Source: Sphagnum magellanicum (Eukaryota > Streptophyta > Sphagnopsida > Sphagnales > Sphagnaceae). Taken from it: 64,000 nt of DNA. Below are positions 52,001-63,560 of the stretch, one piece after another. A model generated the notes under the pieces. It searched no databases. It saw only the letters and a list, made by a program, of their open reading frames with translations, and was not told the DNA's origin. The stretch covers positions 11,476,038 to 11,540,037 of the forward strand of contig CM038923.1 of the NCBI GenBank assembly GCA_021904315.1. The letters run 5' to 3'. The first letter of the stretch is position 1. Every line of letters starts with the position of its first letter. A program made the translations under genes and the position numbers.

Positions 52001-52808
52001 AGTTATGTGGTCCAATCCATACACAATGCACATATCATATTGAGTGGTATTTGAAAACCTTGAAAGAAGTTGTGCAAAATAGTAAATAGTTAGTGGATTT
52101 TACATTCACAAGGTGCATGGTGTGGGATGAAAAATTAGACCCTTCCATGTTTGATGGAAGTGTTTGAAGGTGGTGGGTGTCCACAAATTATGATTGTAGA
52201 TTTTCGAAACATGGCCCATTCTTTTGTGCTTTAAAATGTGGGACTAATGGTTATGTGGCATGAATAATGTACTTTGTATTTTTATTGATTTTTATTATCA
52301 AGTTGCATAAATTTTTTAAATGTGCATTTGATAAGTTGATCACACCATTCAATTTAACAAAGATTGTTGTGTTTGTTGTAAAATGCCAAAGAGTTTCATA
52401 TTTTTCTATTTGCATTTTTAATTTTTTGTCATTTTGAATAATTGTAAAGGTTAAGGTGTAATATGTTGTACTAACAAGAAATATTCCACATAAGTTAGGA
52501 TGCAAAATCAAAACAGGAGAGATTTTTTACTATTTTAAAGTTGAATTGAAGTTCATAATTTTGTGTTTCCAAATGACCTTACCCCCATTGCCCCTATTTT
52601 CAACATTGATTAAGGTTCACTACTACAAACCATGGTTATTTAAAAAGTTCAAGTTGACTATTTTATCATTTTGACTAATGGACATGTACATTTTGAATAA
52701 AGGCTAAGGGTTTGAATGACACATGTATTATTTGATTGATCAATTTGATTATAGTGAGTAATTTAATTAAATGCATATAGTCAAGTTGTACAACCTTAGG
52801 CAAAATGA

Positions 52809-53500
52809 CCAATGGTTTTTAATGAAGTTAAACATTCAATCAAGATGGCTGATGATCCTTAGTCAAAATGACCAATGATTTTTAATCAAGTTGAACATTT
52901 AATCAAGATGGTTGATGATCCTTAGTCAAAATGACCAATGGCTTTTAATCAAGTTAAACATTTAATCAAGATGGCTAATGATCTTTAGTCAAAATGACCA
53001 ATGATTTTTAATCAAGTTGAACATTTAATCAAGATGGTTGATGATCCTTAGTCAAAATGACCAATGACTTTTAATCAAGTTGAACATTTAATCAAGATGG
53101 CTAATGATCTTTAGTCAAAATGACCAATGATTTTTAATCAAGTTGAACATTTAATCAAGATGGCTAATGATCCTTAATCAAAATGAACAATGGTTTTTAA
53201 TCAAGTTGAACATTTAATCAAGATGACTAATGATCCTTAGTCAAAATGACCAATGTTTTTTAATCAAGTTGAACATTTAATCAAGATGGCTAATGATCCT
53301 TAATCAAAATGACCAATGGTTTTTAATCAAGTTGAACATTTAATCAAGATGACTAATGATCCTTAGTCAAAATGACCAATGTTTTTTAATCAAATTGAAC
53401 ATTTAATCAAAATGGCCAATGATCCTTAATCAAAATGACTAATGGTTTTTAATCAAGTTGAACAGTTAATCAAGGTGACCAACGATCTTTAATAAAATGT
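52809..53500. repeat. 63-bp satellite array, 11 units, within CACTA element C
   Basis: Eleven units spaced 63 bases apart, each GACCAATG then TTTTTAATCAAGTTGAACAT then TTAATCAAGATGGCTAATGA then TCCTTAGTCAAAAT. Within a unit, three related ~20-base words (TTAATCAAG, TTAATCAAG, TTAGTCAAA) show an older sub-repeat. Units 2/4, 3/5, 7/9 and 8/10 resemble each other more than their neighbours, so the array grew partly as 126-bp dimers. There are no unique spacers. Confidence 0.93.
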
Positions 53501-53514
53501 GACATCGTCTATTA

Positions 53515-53720
53515 CCTTATATATCTACCTCTTACTTACTCACTCACCTATTTACTTAACTAATTACTTACTTACCTATTATGTACCCACCCATCCACCT
53601 ACCTCTTATTTACCTACCTACTTACTTATTTATCTATACCTCCTCACTTACCTATTTACTTACCCACCTACATGCATATTACTTACGTCATACCTATCCA
53701 CCCACTTACCTACCTAACTT
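53515..53720. repeat. TACC/TTAC-rich tract in CACTA element C
   Basis: Degenerate tetranucleotide-like (CTTACCTA) sequence. The 72-codon frame through it is a translation of the repeat, not a gene. Similar tracts occur in CACTA elements A (30,010-30,175) and B (45,810-46,020). Confidence 0.8.
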
Positions 53721-53744
53721 TTATCACTAATTGTAGTAATTAAG

Positions 53745-55135
53745 TGTAGCCATTATATTTAACCATTATGTTTAGCAATTAAATTTAACCATTAGATTTA
53801 CCTAAAATTTAACCAAATTTTAACAATTAGGTTTAATTTCAATTTTAACCACTATGCTTAACTAACGTGCTCCCAAGTCCCTAGTTAGCCCCCAAGTTGG
53901 GGCTGGGTCATTCAAGTTGCGGAAAGGCGAGGAACTCGGGGCGCGCTCCTAGCTTCTAGCACTAAAGGGGGGTAAGAGGGGCGTGCCGAAAGCTCTGGGA
54001 TTAAATTAGGAAGAGGTACAAACTACTTAGTTATTTAATCCTGCATCCAAATCCAACCAACAAGTTGGTTAGAACTCATTCTGCACATTTTTTATGTCGG
54101 AACAAGTCACGGGCAACCTTGGACTCACTTGATTCATCACGGCCCGGACTCGGGGGAAGCCATCACCTTCCCCCATATAGTATTCTCTGTGTCTCGCCAC
54201 CGCACTTGCATCTGAATGGCACTTTTTTTGGGGACTCCCAAAGTGGAGTCCCGAAACTATCTCGGTTTTGATTCTCGGGACTTTGGGCGTTCATAACTTC
54301 TCACCCCGAGCTCGGATTGGGACGAAGTCTGAAACAAAGTTGTAGCTCTCCTTGAAAGCTTTCTAACAATGTCTTGCACTCCACCTGCACACACCAGGAT
54401 CGGGGCGATTCCCGACTTTTAGTGGTCGGGAGTCAAACTGCCAATTTGACTCTCGACCCTCCTTTTGACCATAACTTGTGCTACAGTTGTCCAAATGGCT
54501 CATGCAAGGCCATTCTGGAAATCTACACTTCAAGACCTTTCCAACGATATAAATAACACCTTAATGTGAGGTGTTTTGACCCCTGCAAGCGTGTTTTGAA
54601 TCTTCGGGAGTCTCGGAGGACTCCCAAGTCCCATTTTCGAGAGTGTGAGTGGCGACCTCACACTTCCCTCAAAGTAGGGTTGCGACATTAACCATTAAAT
54701 TAGCACTAAGTTTAGCTTAAGTTGAATCATTAAATTTAACCACTAAGTATAGCCTAAATTTAACTATTATGTTTAACCATTAAATTTACCCATTAAATTT
54801 AACCATTATGTTTAACCAATAGGTTTAATCTATGTTTTAACCATTGCGTTTAATCAAATTTTAATCATTATGTTTAACCATTAAATTTAGCCACTAGGTT
54901 TAACCTATGTTTAACCAAGGTTAATCATTATGTTTAGCCATTATATTTAGCCATTAGGTTTAGCCTAAGTTTGGACATTATGTTCAACCAAGGTTAGTCA
55001 ATATGTTTAACTATTCAATTTAATCACTGAGTTTAACCAATGTTTAATAATTATGTTTAGCCATTAGACTTAGCCAAAATTCAACCAATGTTTAACCATG
55101 AAATTTAACCATTAGGTTTATCAACTAAGTTTAGT
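53745..55135. repeat. TTTAACCATTA-type short tandem array, split by LTR-B copy 3
   Basis: Dozens of degenerate 10-12 base units (TTTAACCATTA, TTTAGCCATTA, TTTAACCTA) lie on both sides of the inserted LTR (53,863-54,687). Confidence 0.8.
53863..54687 (+). mobile_element. Solo LTR, family LTR-B, copy 3 (825 bp)
   Basis: Aligns with LTR-B copies 1 and 2 and ends GTAGGGTTGCGACA. The first base pair of its left end has decayed (TAACG for TGACG). It has a perfect 5-bp duplication TTAAC (53,858-53,862 and 54,688-54,692). The GGGACTCCCA palindrome is imperfect here. G+C is far above the flanking array. Confidence 0.85.
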
Positions 55136-55200
55136 TTTGATTGTGTAATCCATTGGTAAGGATTTGGTTTATCATGTGGAGGTTTGGGGTTCAATTCCTA
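55133..55200 (+). mobile_element. tRNA-like (SINE-head) segment in CACTA element C
   Basis: CCATTGGTAAGGATTTGG resembles the D-arm/box A region and GGGGTTCAATTCCT the T-arm/box B, about 30 bases apart with a GTGGAGGTTT variable-loop-like stretch. The acceptor stem does not close well, so this is a tRNA-derived repeat rather than a gene. TAGG-rich sequence follows, as in the other SINE-like copies. Confidence 0.5.
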
Positions 55201-56170
55201 GTACTTGTAATTTATATACATGCTTAAAGGGTTAGGGTAGGTAGGTTAAGTTAGGTTAGGTTAAGTTAAGAAGGTTATATATAATAAACTAAGTTAAATA
55301 GGTTAGGTTAGGCTACCACCTACCTATTTGCCTTTTTATGACCTACTTAAACCTATATACAACCTACTTACCTACCTACCTACCCACTTACACATACTTA
55401 CACAAAATGTTTTTTGGTAATAATCTATAAAAAAATTGGGTAGAAATTTGATCAGTCAAATGGTCCACTATCCAATAGTCAAAATGACTATTCAAATAGT
55501 CCAATAGTCTACCAATAAAAAAGACTGCCCTTAGTCATGTAGGACATGGCCAAAATAATTTGTCCAAATTGATAGGATCGTTTTTATGACACTTGTCCAA
55601 ATGGGGTCCTTTCTAATTAGATTCTTTAGTCAAAATAACATGTTTTTGTAGTAGTGGTTTCCATTGCATTAACTATCAATGATGGGGACACGATTGTGAA
55701 AGACACTGTGCATATGTCCATGCCACCAACATTGGAAGCCATGTCATATTGAGCTATCTATGCTTATGGCAATCACACCCATGTTTCAAATGTTGAAAAA
55801 CATTTAACAAATGGTTGTGGTGTAGTGGCAACTTTTGAACAAGAATGTATATCACACATAAATGATTAAAAACCAATTCTTGCAAAATCAAATTATATCG
55901 GTCAGGTTGAAAAAATACTAGAGCTAAAATATGGGGTGTTCAACACAATTGTCTTGTTGTGCAATTGGGTGAAAGCAAACTATGTTAGGAGTAATGGAAC
56001 TATAATTAAACAATATGAATATGGCTTCACACTTGTAAACTTTCTTCCCTTATTCCCATTTTAAATCGGTCATTTGTTTTCCCCCTACATATGGAGCAAA
56101 TTTTCTTATTTAATGACCCAAAATTAGAAAGGAGGTGGAAGGTAATATTATGAAAACATCCTTGTTAGAG

Positions 56171-59100
56171 ATGGATAATTAAAACAATTCAAATTGACTC
56201 ATAGAATTTGACATGTTCAAACTTGACAACATTGATGACTACACAAGTTTACAAGTTCTTGTTTCTATTGATGAGTTGATTCAACTTGCCACAATTGTAG
56301 GTGGTTCTAATGTTGCACTAATTGATTTGATGTCAATGGATCTTTTAATAAGGGGGAAAATGATGGAATAACAATAGAATATAATAGAATATGTAACAAG
56401 TCAAGTGATAATGATGATTAGTTACACCTAAAAGATCATAAATAATGTTTTGTTTAATTTGGAACTAGACATCAATCTATTCAATTTTGAAGCTCGGGCA
56501 ATGATGGACAATTAATCAAGGTTCAAAATGTTATCCTAGGCCTTTACAGTGGTGTTTAATTTGGTTGAAGTACATGCCTTATTTTTTTATTTATATCTTC
56601 ATTAACTAGCCAACATATTTTCCACGTGTAGTTTTTCAAATTCACATATGTAGATTAGTTGAACTCTAAAAATAAATAAATATCAGCATTTTTGTTTAAT
56701 GTTCCATTTCCTAATGCCATTTAATTACATAATTTTTAGTTATTTATTGATTCTTTTTTACTTTTATCATTGCAAATAATAAAAAAGTTATAGAGTACAT
56801 GGTTGTAATCAAGTTTTACATATACATTAATCATGTTTTCTCACATGTCATTTTTTTGTTTTGCCATTGATGCCCCCTATTTTTCTTTTACTACAAATCA
56901 TTGATAATAGAAATTGAAAGCATGATAGTTATGTAATGTAATTTATTGTATTTTAGTAATTAAAGTTTTAAAACAATGAATAAATATTTTCAATTATAAT
57001 ATTTCCACATCGTAAAAAATTTGTAATATAATCACATTTAGTTAGACCTAAATGACTTATTTCAATAACATTAGTCATCTTAGTCAATTTGAACAAATCC
57101 ACGTAGGTGTAATCTAAACATTGTTAGCCAAACTAGACAAGTAACATTGTGATTGAGATAATCAATCACTCAAAATTTAGTGAAACCCAAAGTGAACTAG
57201 GACACATTTTGGTGTAATGTGAGTAACAAAAAAATCATAGTTTTGTAATAATGACTATTGCGTTATTGCAAGAAGATGCAATGGTGCGGGTGTTGACATA
57301 ATGTGTTTCTACCCAATTCTTCGAATATCAAAATGAAGAAATTCTAACCCAACAAGAACTTCCTTTCTCCATTTTTCTTTTCTCATTCTTTTCCTTTTCA
57401 AAGTTCATGACAACCAAACTAACCTTTAAAATTATAAGGTATTAAAACCCAATTAAAGTACAAAATCCTATAGGAATTATGAACAAGAAAATAAAAAACC
57501 ATGAAAATTTCAAGAGAATTGTCGACAATTGCTTCCAAGCTTCCTAAGCTTAAGAAAAAAAACCAAATAATTTATATAATAAGACAAAAAGATCAAGAAA
57601 CTTGAAACAACTCTCTCCAATCTATTTTTCTTCAAACCAAACAAATAAAAAAATGTAACAAAAACAAGAAAATCAAGAAACACAAGGAAATTACCTTCCA
57701 AACTTCTCAAGCCCAACAAAACAAATAAGAAAATGCCCTCATGCATCTTTCACCATGTTGCTACAAACAACAAAAAATTACAATTGCAACTTTCATGCAA
57801 TTAACATGACAAAATCAAAACACAATTTCACAATGCAAGTGAATTGTACTAAAACAAACAAAATCATGGCACTTTCCATAAAGACTAAAGCTATCCGAGC
57901 TCCACTCTATAGCTTTAGCTTCCTTGCTTCTTGAAAATCAAGAACACAAAACAAAACCAATTTGTAATTGGAATTCACACAAATTGAAAATAAAACTAAC
58001 TAAATTGCAATTGCAAAATTCACACAACTTTCACAGATAAAAAAACAAAAAAAAAACCATGGCACTTGCCACAAACCACACCTCTTATGCAAAATATAAA
58101 ATAGTTTCTTGATTTATGAGATATTTATGAAATTAGAAACAGTATTCATTCTGCATGAAAGAATCCAAACCTCATTCCACTCTCTAATCATGCGTATTAA
58201 CAATTAAAACTCAAACACATGAAAACAAATACATGATGTTAGGGAAGAGAGCAAAAGACTTAACTTCACAAAAATGAATCCCCTTGGTCCTCTAAGAAGG
58301 TGATAACCCAAAATTAAAAAAATTTGAACTTCACACTTAGGTTCACCGAAAGTCTTGACATCTTCAAAATGTGGGGCCAAATGAAATCTACATTGTTCCA
58401 TGATCCTTCCCTTGTGGGCAAAAAGCCAACAAACATTAATTGAGCACCATAAGGTATGGATGGATGGTGGGTGGACATGAAACAATTTTCCATTTGGTTT
58501 TAGTTCACCAACTAACTAACATTGTGGTTGCCTCAATTGTTATTATGTTTATTGCCTACCTACTAATAATCCACCAAGGTGCAATCACAATAACATGTAT
58601 CGTTAACAATCACAACCACTATTTAATTTTGTGTATTTTCAATTGTAAAAGAAGACAATAACTACAAATGGACTTGCTTTTATATAATTTTATTTTCAAT
58701 ATATTACTATACATATCCAAAAAAATTAAAATCAATCTAATGAATAAAAAACACAAATTTTTATTTTATTTTAAATGACATTGTTGTGGCAAATTTTTAA
58801 TATAAAACTTAACATAATAGTGTAAACTATAGCTCTAAAGGGGCAACTGTGGCTCTTATTAACATGGTTGGACCCACTAGCCATTACTAACTAATTAAAT
58901 ATCTACGTGCACATCTACTTACATTCATAACATTTTTTTAATATTCTTTTACCTACCTATAGGGCTTTATTTTTCCCATTATATATTTACCAAGGTGAAA
59001 CCTTATATCAATTCAATTGGGGTTCATCACAACATTTTTTTTGACAAAAAATCACCAAAAATTGACAAAGGTTTTGAGCATGTGATAGACATGTGGAGGA

Positions 59101-60209
59101 ATTGAAACAAATCAAAGGTTTTCACTTAATGTTCCTATTGCCACATGGGGAAATTGCCACCATTTGTAGTAACCCTAACCCTAATTCACCACCTTTTGTT
59201 TCAAGGTCACATCATGTTCACCAACGTCAGTACCATTGCTAGTAAACTCTTTGTGATTGTAACTTCTATCACTAAACTATATTCAACAACAACAATGATG
59301 TAATGAGAGGTAGATTTCACTAACATCACTTTTTGGTTTGCATCAAGATTTTCATGAAGGATGGGCTTTGCAAAATGGTGATATTTTAATAGTTGGGAAA
59401 ACCCAAGGTTGTAAAATAAAAAATTGTAACATTACTACAATTGATGTTACTTTAGGATTATTTCAACTTTTACAATGAAATGAGTTATGAAAAACTTGTG
59501 GTTTAAGCCCATTAAGGGAAAATTGGATATGGTGCATAAGTGAGCATGGACAATCAATGAGAATACAATTCAACAATGGTTGAAGTTGTTATTTTGAATC
59601 AAATTTCAAAATCTTGAGCTTTGTCCCCAACCCCATTTTGTCATGAATCACTAAATCACCAAGTTTAATCTTCTATCTTCCTTCTTTCATTCATTAAAGT
59701 TTTAAGTTTTTGAATTTCATGCATCATACTTTAGTGTTTAGCAAACCTATGATTTGGTTTCATAATCTAAAGTTTGGAAGTCACAAATTTACTAGGTTAT
59801 TATGAGAGGCATGTGTAACTTATATCTTAAATCATGATTTTTTATTTCCATTCCTTCATTTGACTCGTGCAATTTGATTTGTGTTACTGCTGCATCCTTC
59901 ATTTCGACCTAGGTACTAGACTAATGAACTTTTTATTGTCTTGTGTTACATTCTACAAAGCATTCCAAAAAAAATTCAACATTACCCCTTTACAAATTCC
60001 AAAGAACTTTAGGTTTAGGTTCATTTCCCCTCTCTTTTCAAAACCTCAAAGATGAGGCTAGTCATTCTTCTTCCCAAAAATGCCCACTAGAATCCTCACC
60101 ACATCATATCAATGAATTATCTCAGCTTCTTATGTCTAATTTGACACGTGAAACGACTTTTAAAAAGAAAAAAAAGTTGTATAAACAATCAAGAAAACTT
60201 TAGGACATT
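56171..60209. other. Non-coding sequence, no recognised gene
   Basis: The first 350 bases may be the C-terminal tail of the dead CACTA gene. The rest shows no domain. The longest frames (58,204-58,485 minus, 59,943-60,203 plus) are unassigned. Confidence 0.4.
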
Positions 60210-61170
60210 AGGATTGTCAAACTACCATGGTTAAATCTATTTTGAATGACAAGGGTGAAGTATACCAACTCTATTGCAAAATATGCACATTTGTTGAAGG
60301 GAAGCAAAAAATTAAACTCCAAAACTTGACAACTTGTTGAAACACCAAGATTCTTGGAGGGCTAAGGTTTCAATGCATGGCATTGATGCTTTCACATTTT
60401 ATTCCAACAACATTCAATGCATGTTCAAAATGAGCATATTTAAACTATATTCAACCTTTTATCTTGGATTAACTCCAAGATGACATGCTTTTTGATTAGG
60501 AAAGAAAATATGTTCAATTGGTTGTTGTTTATCATCTTCTTTCCCATGGACATCCTATGATCATAGACTATGAAATCAAAAATTTGTTTCAATTTAAATT
60601 AAAAGTTTGGATTGACTTAGTTGATTGGGGGATAACAAAGGTGATGCATGTTATTTTGTTGGAAGCTTACCATACTTTGCCATTTTTATTGTAGTGAGAG
60701 CAAATGAGGTGATTGTAATTGACAATTTATAACGGCTTTCAATTCACTTGTACATGTTCTAGAAATGGAAAAGGATTCCCATCCTTGTATGTGTGGAAAC
60801 TATAGGTCTTTATGCCACCTTTAACAATGTTTTTTCTTTGATGTTTAAATGTTTAAATCCTTGAGTTTGGTGGTATGGGGTTGAAGGAATTATTTTAGAA
60901 GTTGGTGAGCATGGGTTGTGATGATAACGAGGCCATAAGACATGAATGAACATGCAATTCAAATAAAAGTTGCTCTTTTGTTATTGGGGTTCATTGTTTT
61001 TTGTTCACAAGACCAACTTGGCTATCATAATTCTTTTGGATGTTCCTTTAATCCATTAGTGGGAAAGTGTATTGTAAAGCTTGTATGCATTTTTTACTCA
61101 CAACCCAACATAGAAGGAATTATGTCCTTTGCAACCAAGAAATCAATGATTAGATGCCCTAAACAATTAC

Positions 61171-62769
61171 AAAATTGACTATAGTCATAGGATATTATTT
61201 CAAAATCTATGTGGAAAAGTTGTTATCATATATTAGTGATGCATCTGACTAGTAGATGATGACGTGGTTATAGGAGGATGACGTCATTTTTTCATTGCAA
61301 GTTTCATCTATATAGCATCCATGATTGATGACAAAATGATGTGAATGTCAAATATATCATTTGAAATGTGATTATGATAAAACCATTTCAAATATGAGTA
61401 AAAAAATAATTATGAAAATGACGTGGACAAAATGATGTGTCATTACAAAAATAATGTGGTCATACAATTATTTTACAATGATTCAAAAATGACTATTAGT
61501 GATTTAATATGAGTACAAACGAACATAATAAATTACAACATGTAAAGAATTGGTTTTGATTAATATTATACATATAGGTAATGTAAAAACCTTTATTACA
61601 TTTTTAAATATATATACTTGATATATAATCCATCTTAAATATTCAATGTGACAATTAAATATTATACATTGAAATAAAATTTAATGGTAAAAGTATGATA
61701 TATTATAAATAATTTTCTATACTTTAATTTAAAAATAAAATAGAAGTGTAAAATGTGGGAAATATATAATTTATTTGTATATTAACAAATTGATCATAAA
61801 TTTAAATTAAAAATTATATAATATATGTATATAAATAAATAAATAAATTTATGATAAATATTTTATGTGGATAAATTATATGGATTCATACATCTAAATT
61901 AAAAATTATTAGTAAAATTATGATATATCGGAAGATTTTTTTTATAATAGAAATTCCTAAACCAAATGAAGGTTTAAAATATGAAAGACATATTTTATTT
62001 ATTCATGTATTAGCCATAAAAGTTTTTTCATTTACAAATCATGTGTTTGAATTTAGTTTTTTCAAAGTATGGTCATTGAAATGTTATTCAATAAAAAATA
62101 TTCAAAATTTTTTATTTTGAACTAAATTTAGATATATATAGTTGCATACATTCTTGAAGGAAATTTATGAATAAATTTTAAATTTTTTCATTTGGACAAA
62201 TTATCAAGAATATATGAATTAGAAATTTGAAGTTTTGTGTAATGTTTAAATGAAGTATGGTTTAAATAGAATAAACATTAAATTTTTTACACAACAAATG
62301 GGGTGGCTTGGTGGTAAAAAAATTGATCTAAACCCTTGAAATGTAAGGATCAAACTTCACAAATGACATGCGTTGTGGTCAACATTGAAATATTGATCGA
62401 ATATTCTGTACCTACCTAGACTACTTAGGATAGGTAGTTACTTAGGAAAGCTGAAATAGGCGTATTAGGTGGTCTACTTACCCACTTAAATTTGGTTAAC
62501 ATAATTTAGGTGGTGACACATGTCAACAATTGATAAGATGAAAAATAATGAGATTAAAAATAATTGGAAAATATATTTATTATTAATTATATTCTAAATA
62601 ATAAATCTATAATAATAAATATTATAAATTTAAAAATAATGTTCCCCAAGTTTTTGGGTCCAATTTATAATAACAAAAAAAATTAAACAATGATTAAATT
62701 GTCACTAATGATTTCACATGTGTCCTTTATGATTGGAATACTAATCATAAACTCAATTATATATTTGAA
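61171..62769. other. AT-rich insert between the hAT-like blocks
   Basis: No coding signal. Near 61,255-61,430 the word TGACGT recurs (61,261, 61,281 and 61,420) with several TGATGTG variants. 61,560-62,280 is almost pure A/T. A SINE-like copy is at 62,296. Confidence 0.4.
62296..62380 (+). mobile_element. SINE-like element with tRNA-like head, copy 2
   Basis: GGGGTGGCTTGGTGGTAA (box A-like), about 30 bases, then AGGATCAAACTTCACAAATG (box B-like) and TTGTGGTCAAC align with the copy at 25,141-25,225. TACCTACCTAG/TAGGTAG words follow at about 62,410-62,440. Ends are not defined. Confidence 0.5.
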
Positions 62770-63560
62770 GATTTTTATTAATGCAAAAAAGTATGCAAAA
62801 TTCAAAAGATTTTTAATCTTTTCAATACAAAAGGCAACAAAGTTATTGAAGAATGTGAAAACCCATTGGATTTCTATGTTGTCTCCAACAAACTACGTTT
62901 ATTACAAACTTCTCATTATGAAAATGCACACTAAAAATGCAAAAAGTGATGCTGCTACCAAGCGTATGGGTTTTTTATGCAATGTGGAACTCATTTTAGG
63001 GCTCCCATGTATCCATTGTTTGACAATGTGCATACATTAATCAAACTTATTAGAAAGACTATGGAACCTTTCATGTTGGCTTAACACAAGCTTTATAGCT
63101 TCTATTATGACCTTTTCGGTAAGTTTGAAGATCTAGCATTTGATGATTCCAATGAACTTGGGGCTTTAACCAATGAGAATTTTCCTATGTAATGGTTTTA
63201 TGTCCTAAACAATGGAGTGGATGTTTAATATCTTTTAGTTTCAATTTCTAGATGCAAATGTTTTAAATACATTTCTAGCATTCATGGTATTACATCTCTT
63301 TAGCCTTGGCAATAGGTTGCCTTCAACATGGTAGTGAGCAAAATGAAGGATGAATGTTACGGGTAGTTCATGGCTTTATTCACTGTGAAAAATGGGGTGA
63401 CTTGTAATGGCCTTGTAATTAGGTTTTTGAGTTGTAATGACCATTTGCAACTCATTACAGTTCAACGTATTTTTATGGGTGTGAATGCTATTAGACAAGT
63501 TGTATGAGTTGCAACATATGTAATTCACCATATGTGGAACCATATTCCAATGACAATGTT

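Larger units (their letters stand above)
52618..55656 (+). mobile_element. Non-autonomous CACTA element C (3,039 bp)
   Basis: Begins CACTACTACAAACCATGG and ends ACATGTTTTTGTAGTAGTG; the two ends are inverted repeats over about 20 bases. It has a perfect 3-bp duplication GTT (52,615-52,617 and 55,657-55,659). It sits inside the Tnp2 gene, between the DUF4218-like and DUF4216-like parts. Its body has no transposase and is almost wholly tandem repeats: a 63-bp array, a TACC tract, a TTTAACCATTA array (with LTR-B copy 3 inserted) and a tRNA-like segment. Confidence 0.85.
49090..56170 (+). pseudogene. Decayed CACTA transposase gene (Tnp2 type)
   Basis: In order on the plus strand: a Cys/His N-terminal finger (about 49,210-49,290); the LLPKGNKLP region (49,755); FPLIP...MYKCKSL.ELLVWHK (49,960-50,040); LALDGVNQFGDFSFSHSTW (50,149-50,207); GCPPCDPFT (50,440); MHCEKTICENVMKTIFG then EDLKECG (51,460-51,560); KSHDYHGMMQ with a C-terminal RLCGKFVDP and HSMEEFELCGPIHT block (51,735-52,025). 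After the inserted element C comes IGQVEKILEL...FNTIVLLCNW...YEYGFTLVNF (55,880-56,050). These match the layout of plant Tnp2-type transposases with the accessory domains known as DUF4218 and DUF4216. Stops and frameshifts throughout mean it is dead. About 650 AT-rich bases at 50,770-51,420 may be an intron or another insertion. The outer CACTA ends were not found. Confidence 0.75.
60210..63560 (+). pseudogene. hAT-like transposase remnant in two blocks
   Basis: Block 1 (60,210-61,170) shows LYCKICTFVEGK with LLKHQDSWRAK after a frameshift, YVQLVVVYHLLSHGHPM, then WKRIPILVCVE (60,763-60,800) and VHKTNLAI (about 61,000). Block 2 (62,770-63,560) shows KLLKNVKTHWISMLSPTN (62,838-62,890), then FDDSNELGALTNENFPM (63,138-63,190) and SSIHGIT. 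From memory this order (zinc finger CKIC...EGK, HLLSHG, W-RIP, CMAH-TNLA, NVKTRWISML) belongs to hAT-like transposases found in plants and animals. Numerous stops and frameshifts are present. About 1.6 kb of AT-rich foreign sequence separates the blocks. Confidence 0.5.

Noticed and set aside
52809..53500. Regular array considered as a CRISPR-like locus
   Set aside because: Units abut with no unique spacers, and the context is a plant transposon.
53499..53717. 72-codon frame with Tyr/Leu/Thr-rich hydrophobic product
   Set aside because: It is a direct translation of the TACC/TTAC tract.
55230..55320. TTAGGG/TAGGTTAGG words resembling telomeric repeats
   Set aside because: Irregular spacing, no run of the plant TTTAGGG unit, and they lie inside CACTA element C in a general TAGG-rich tail.
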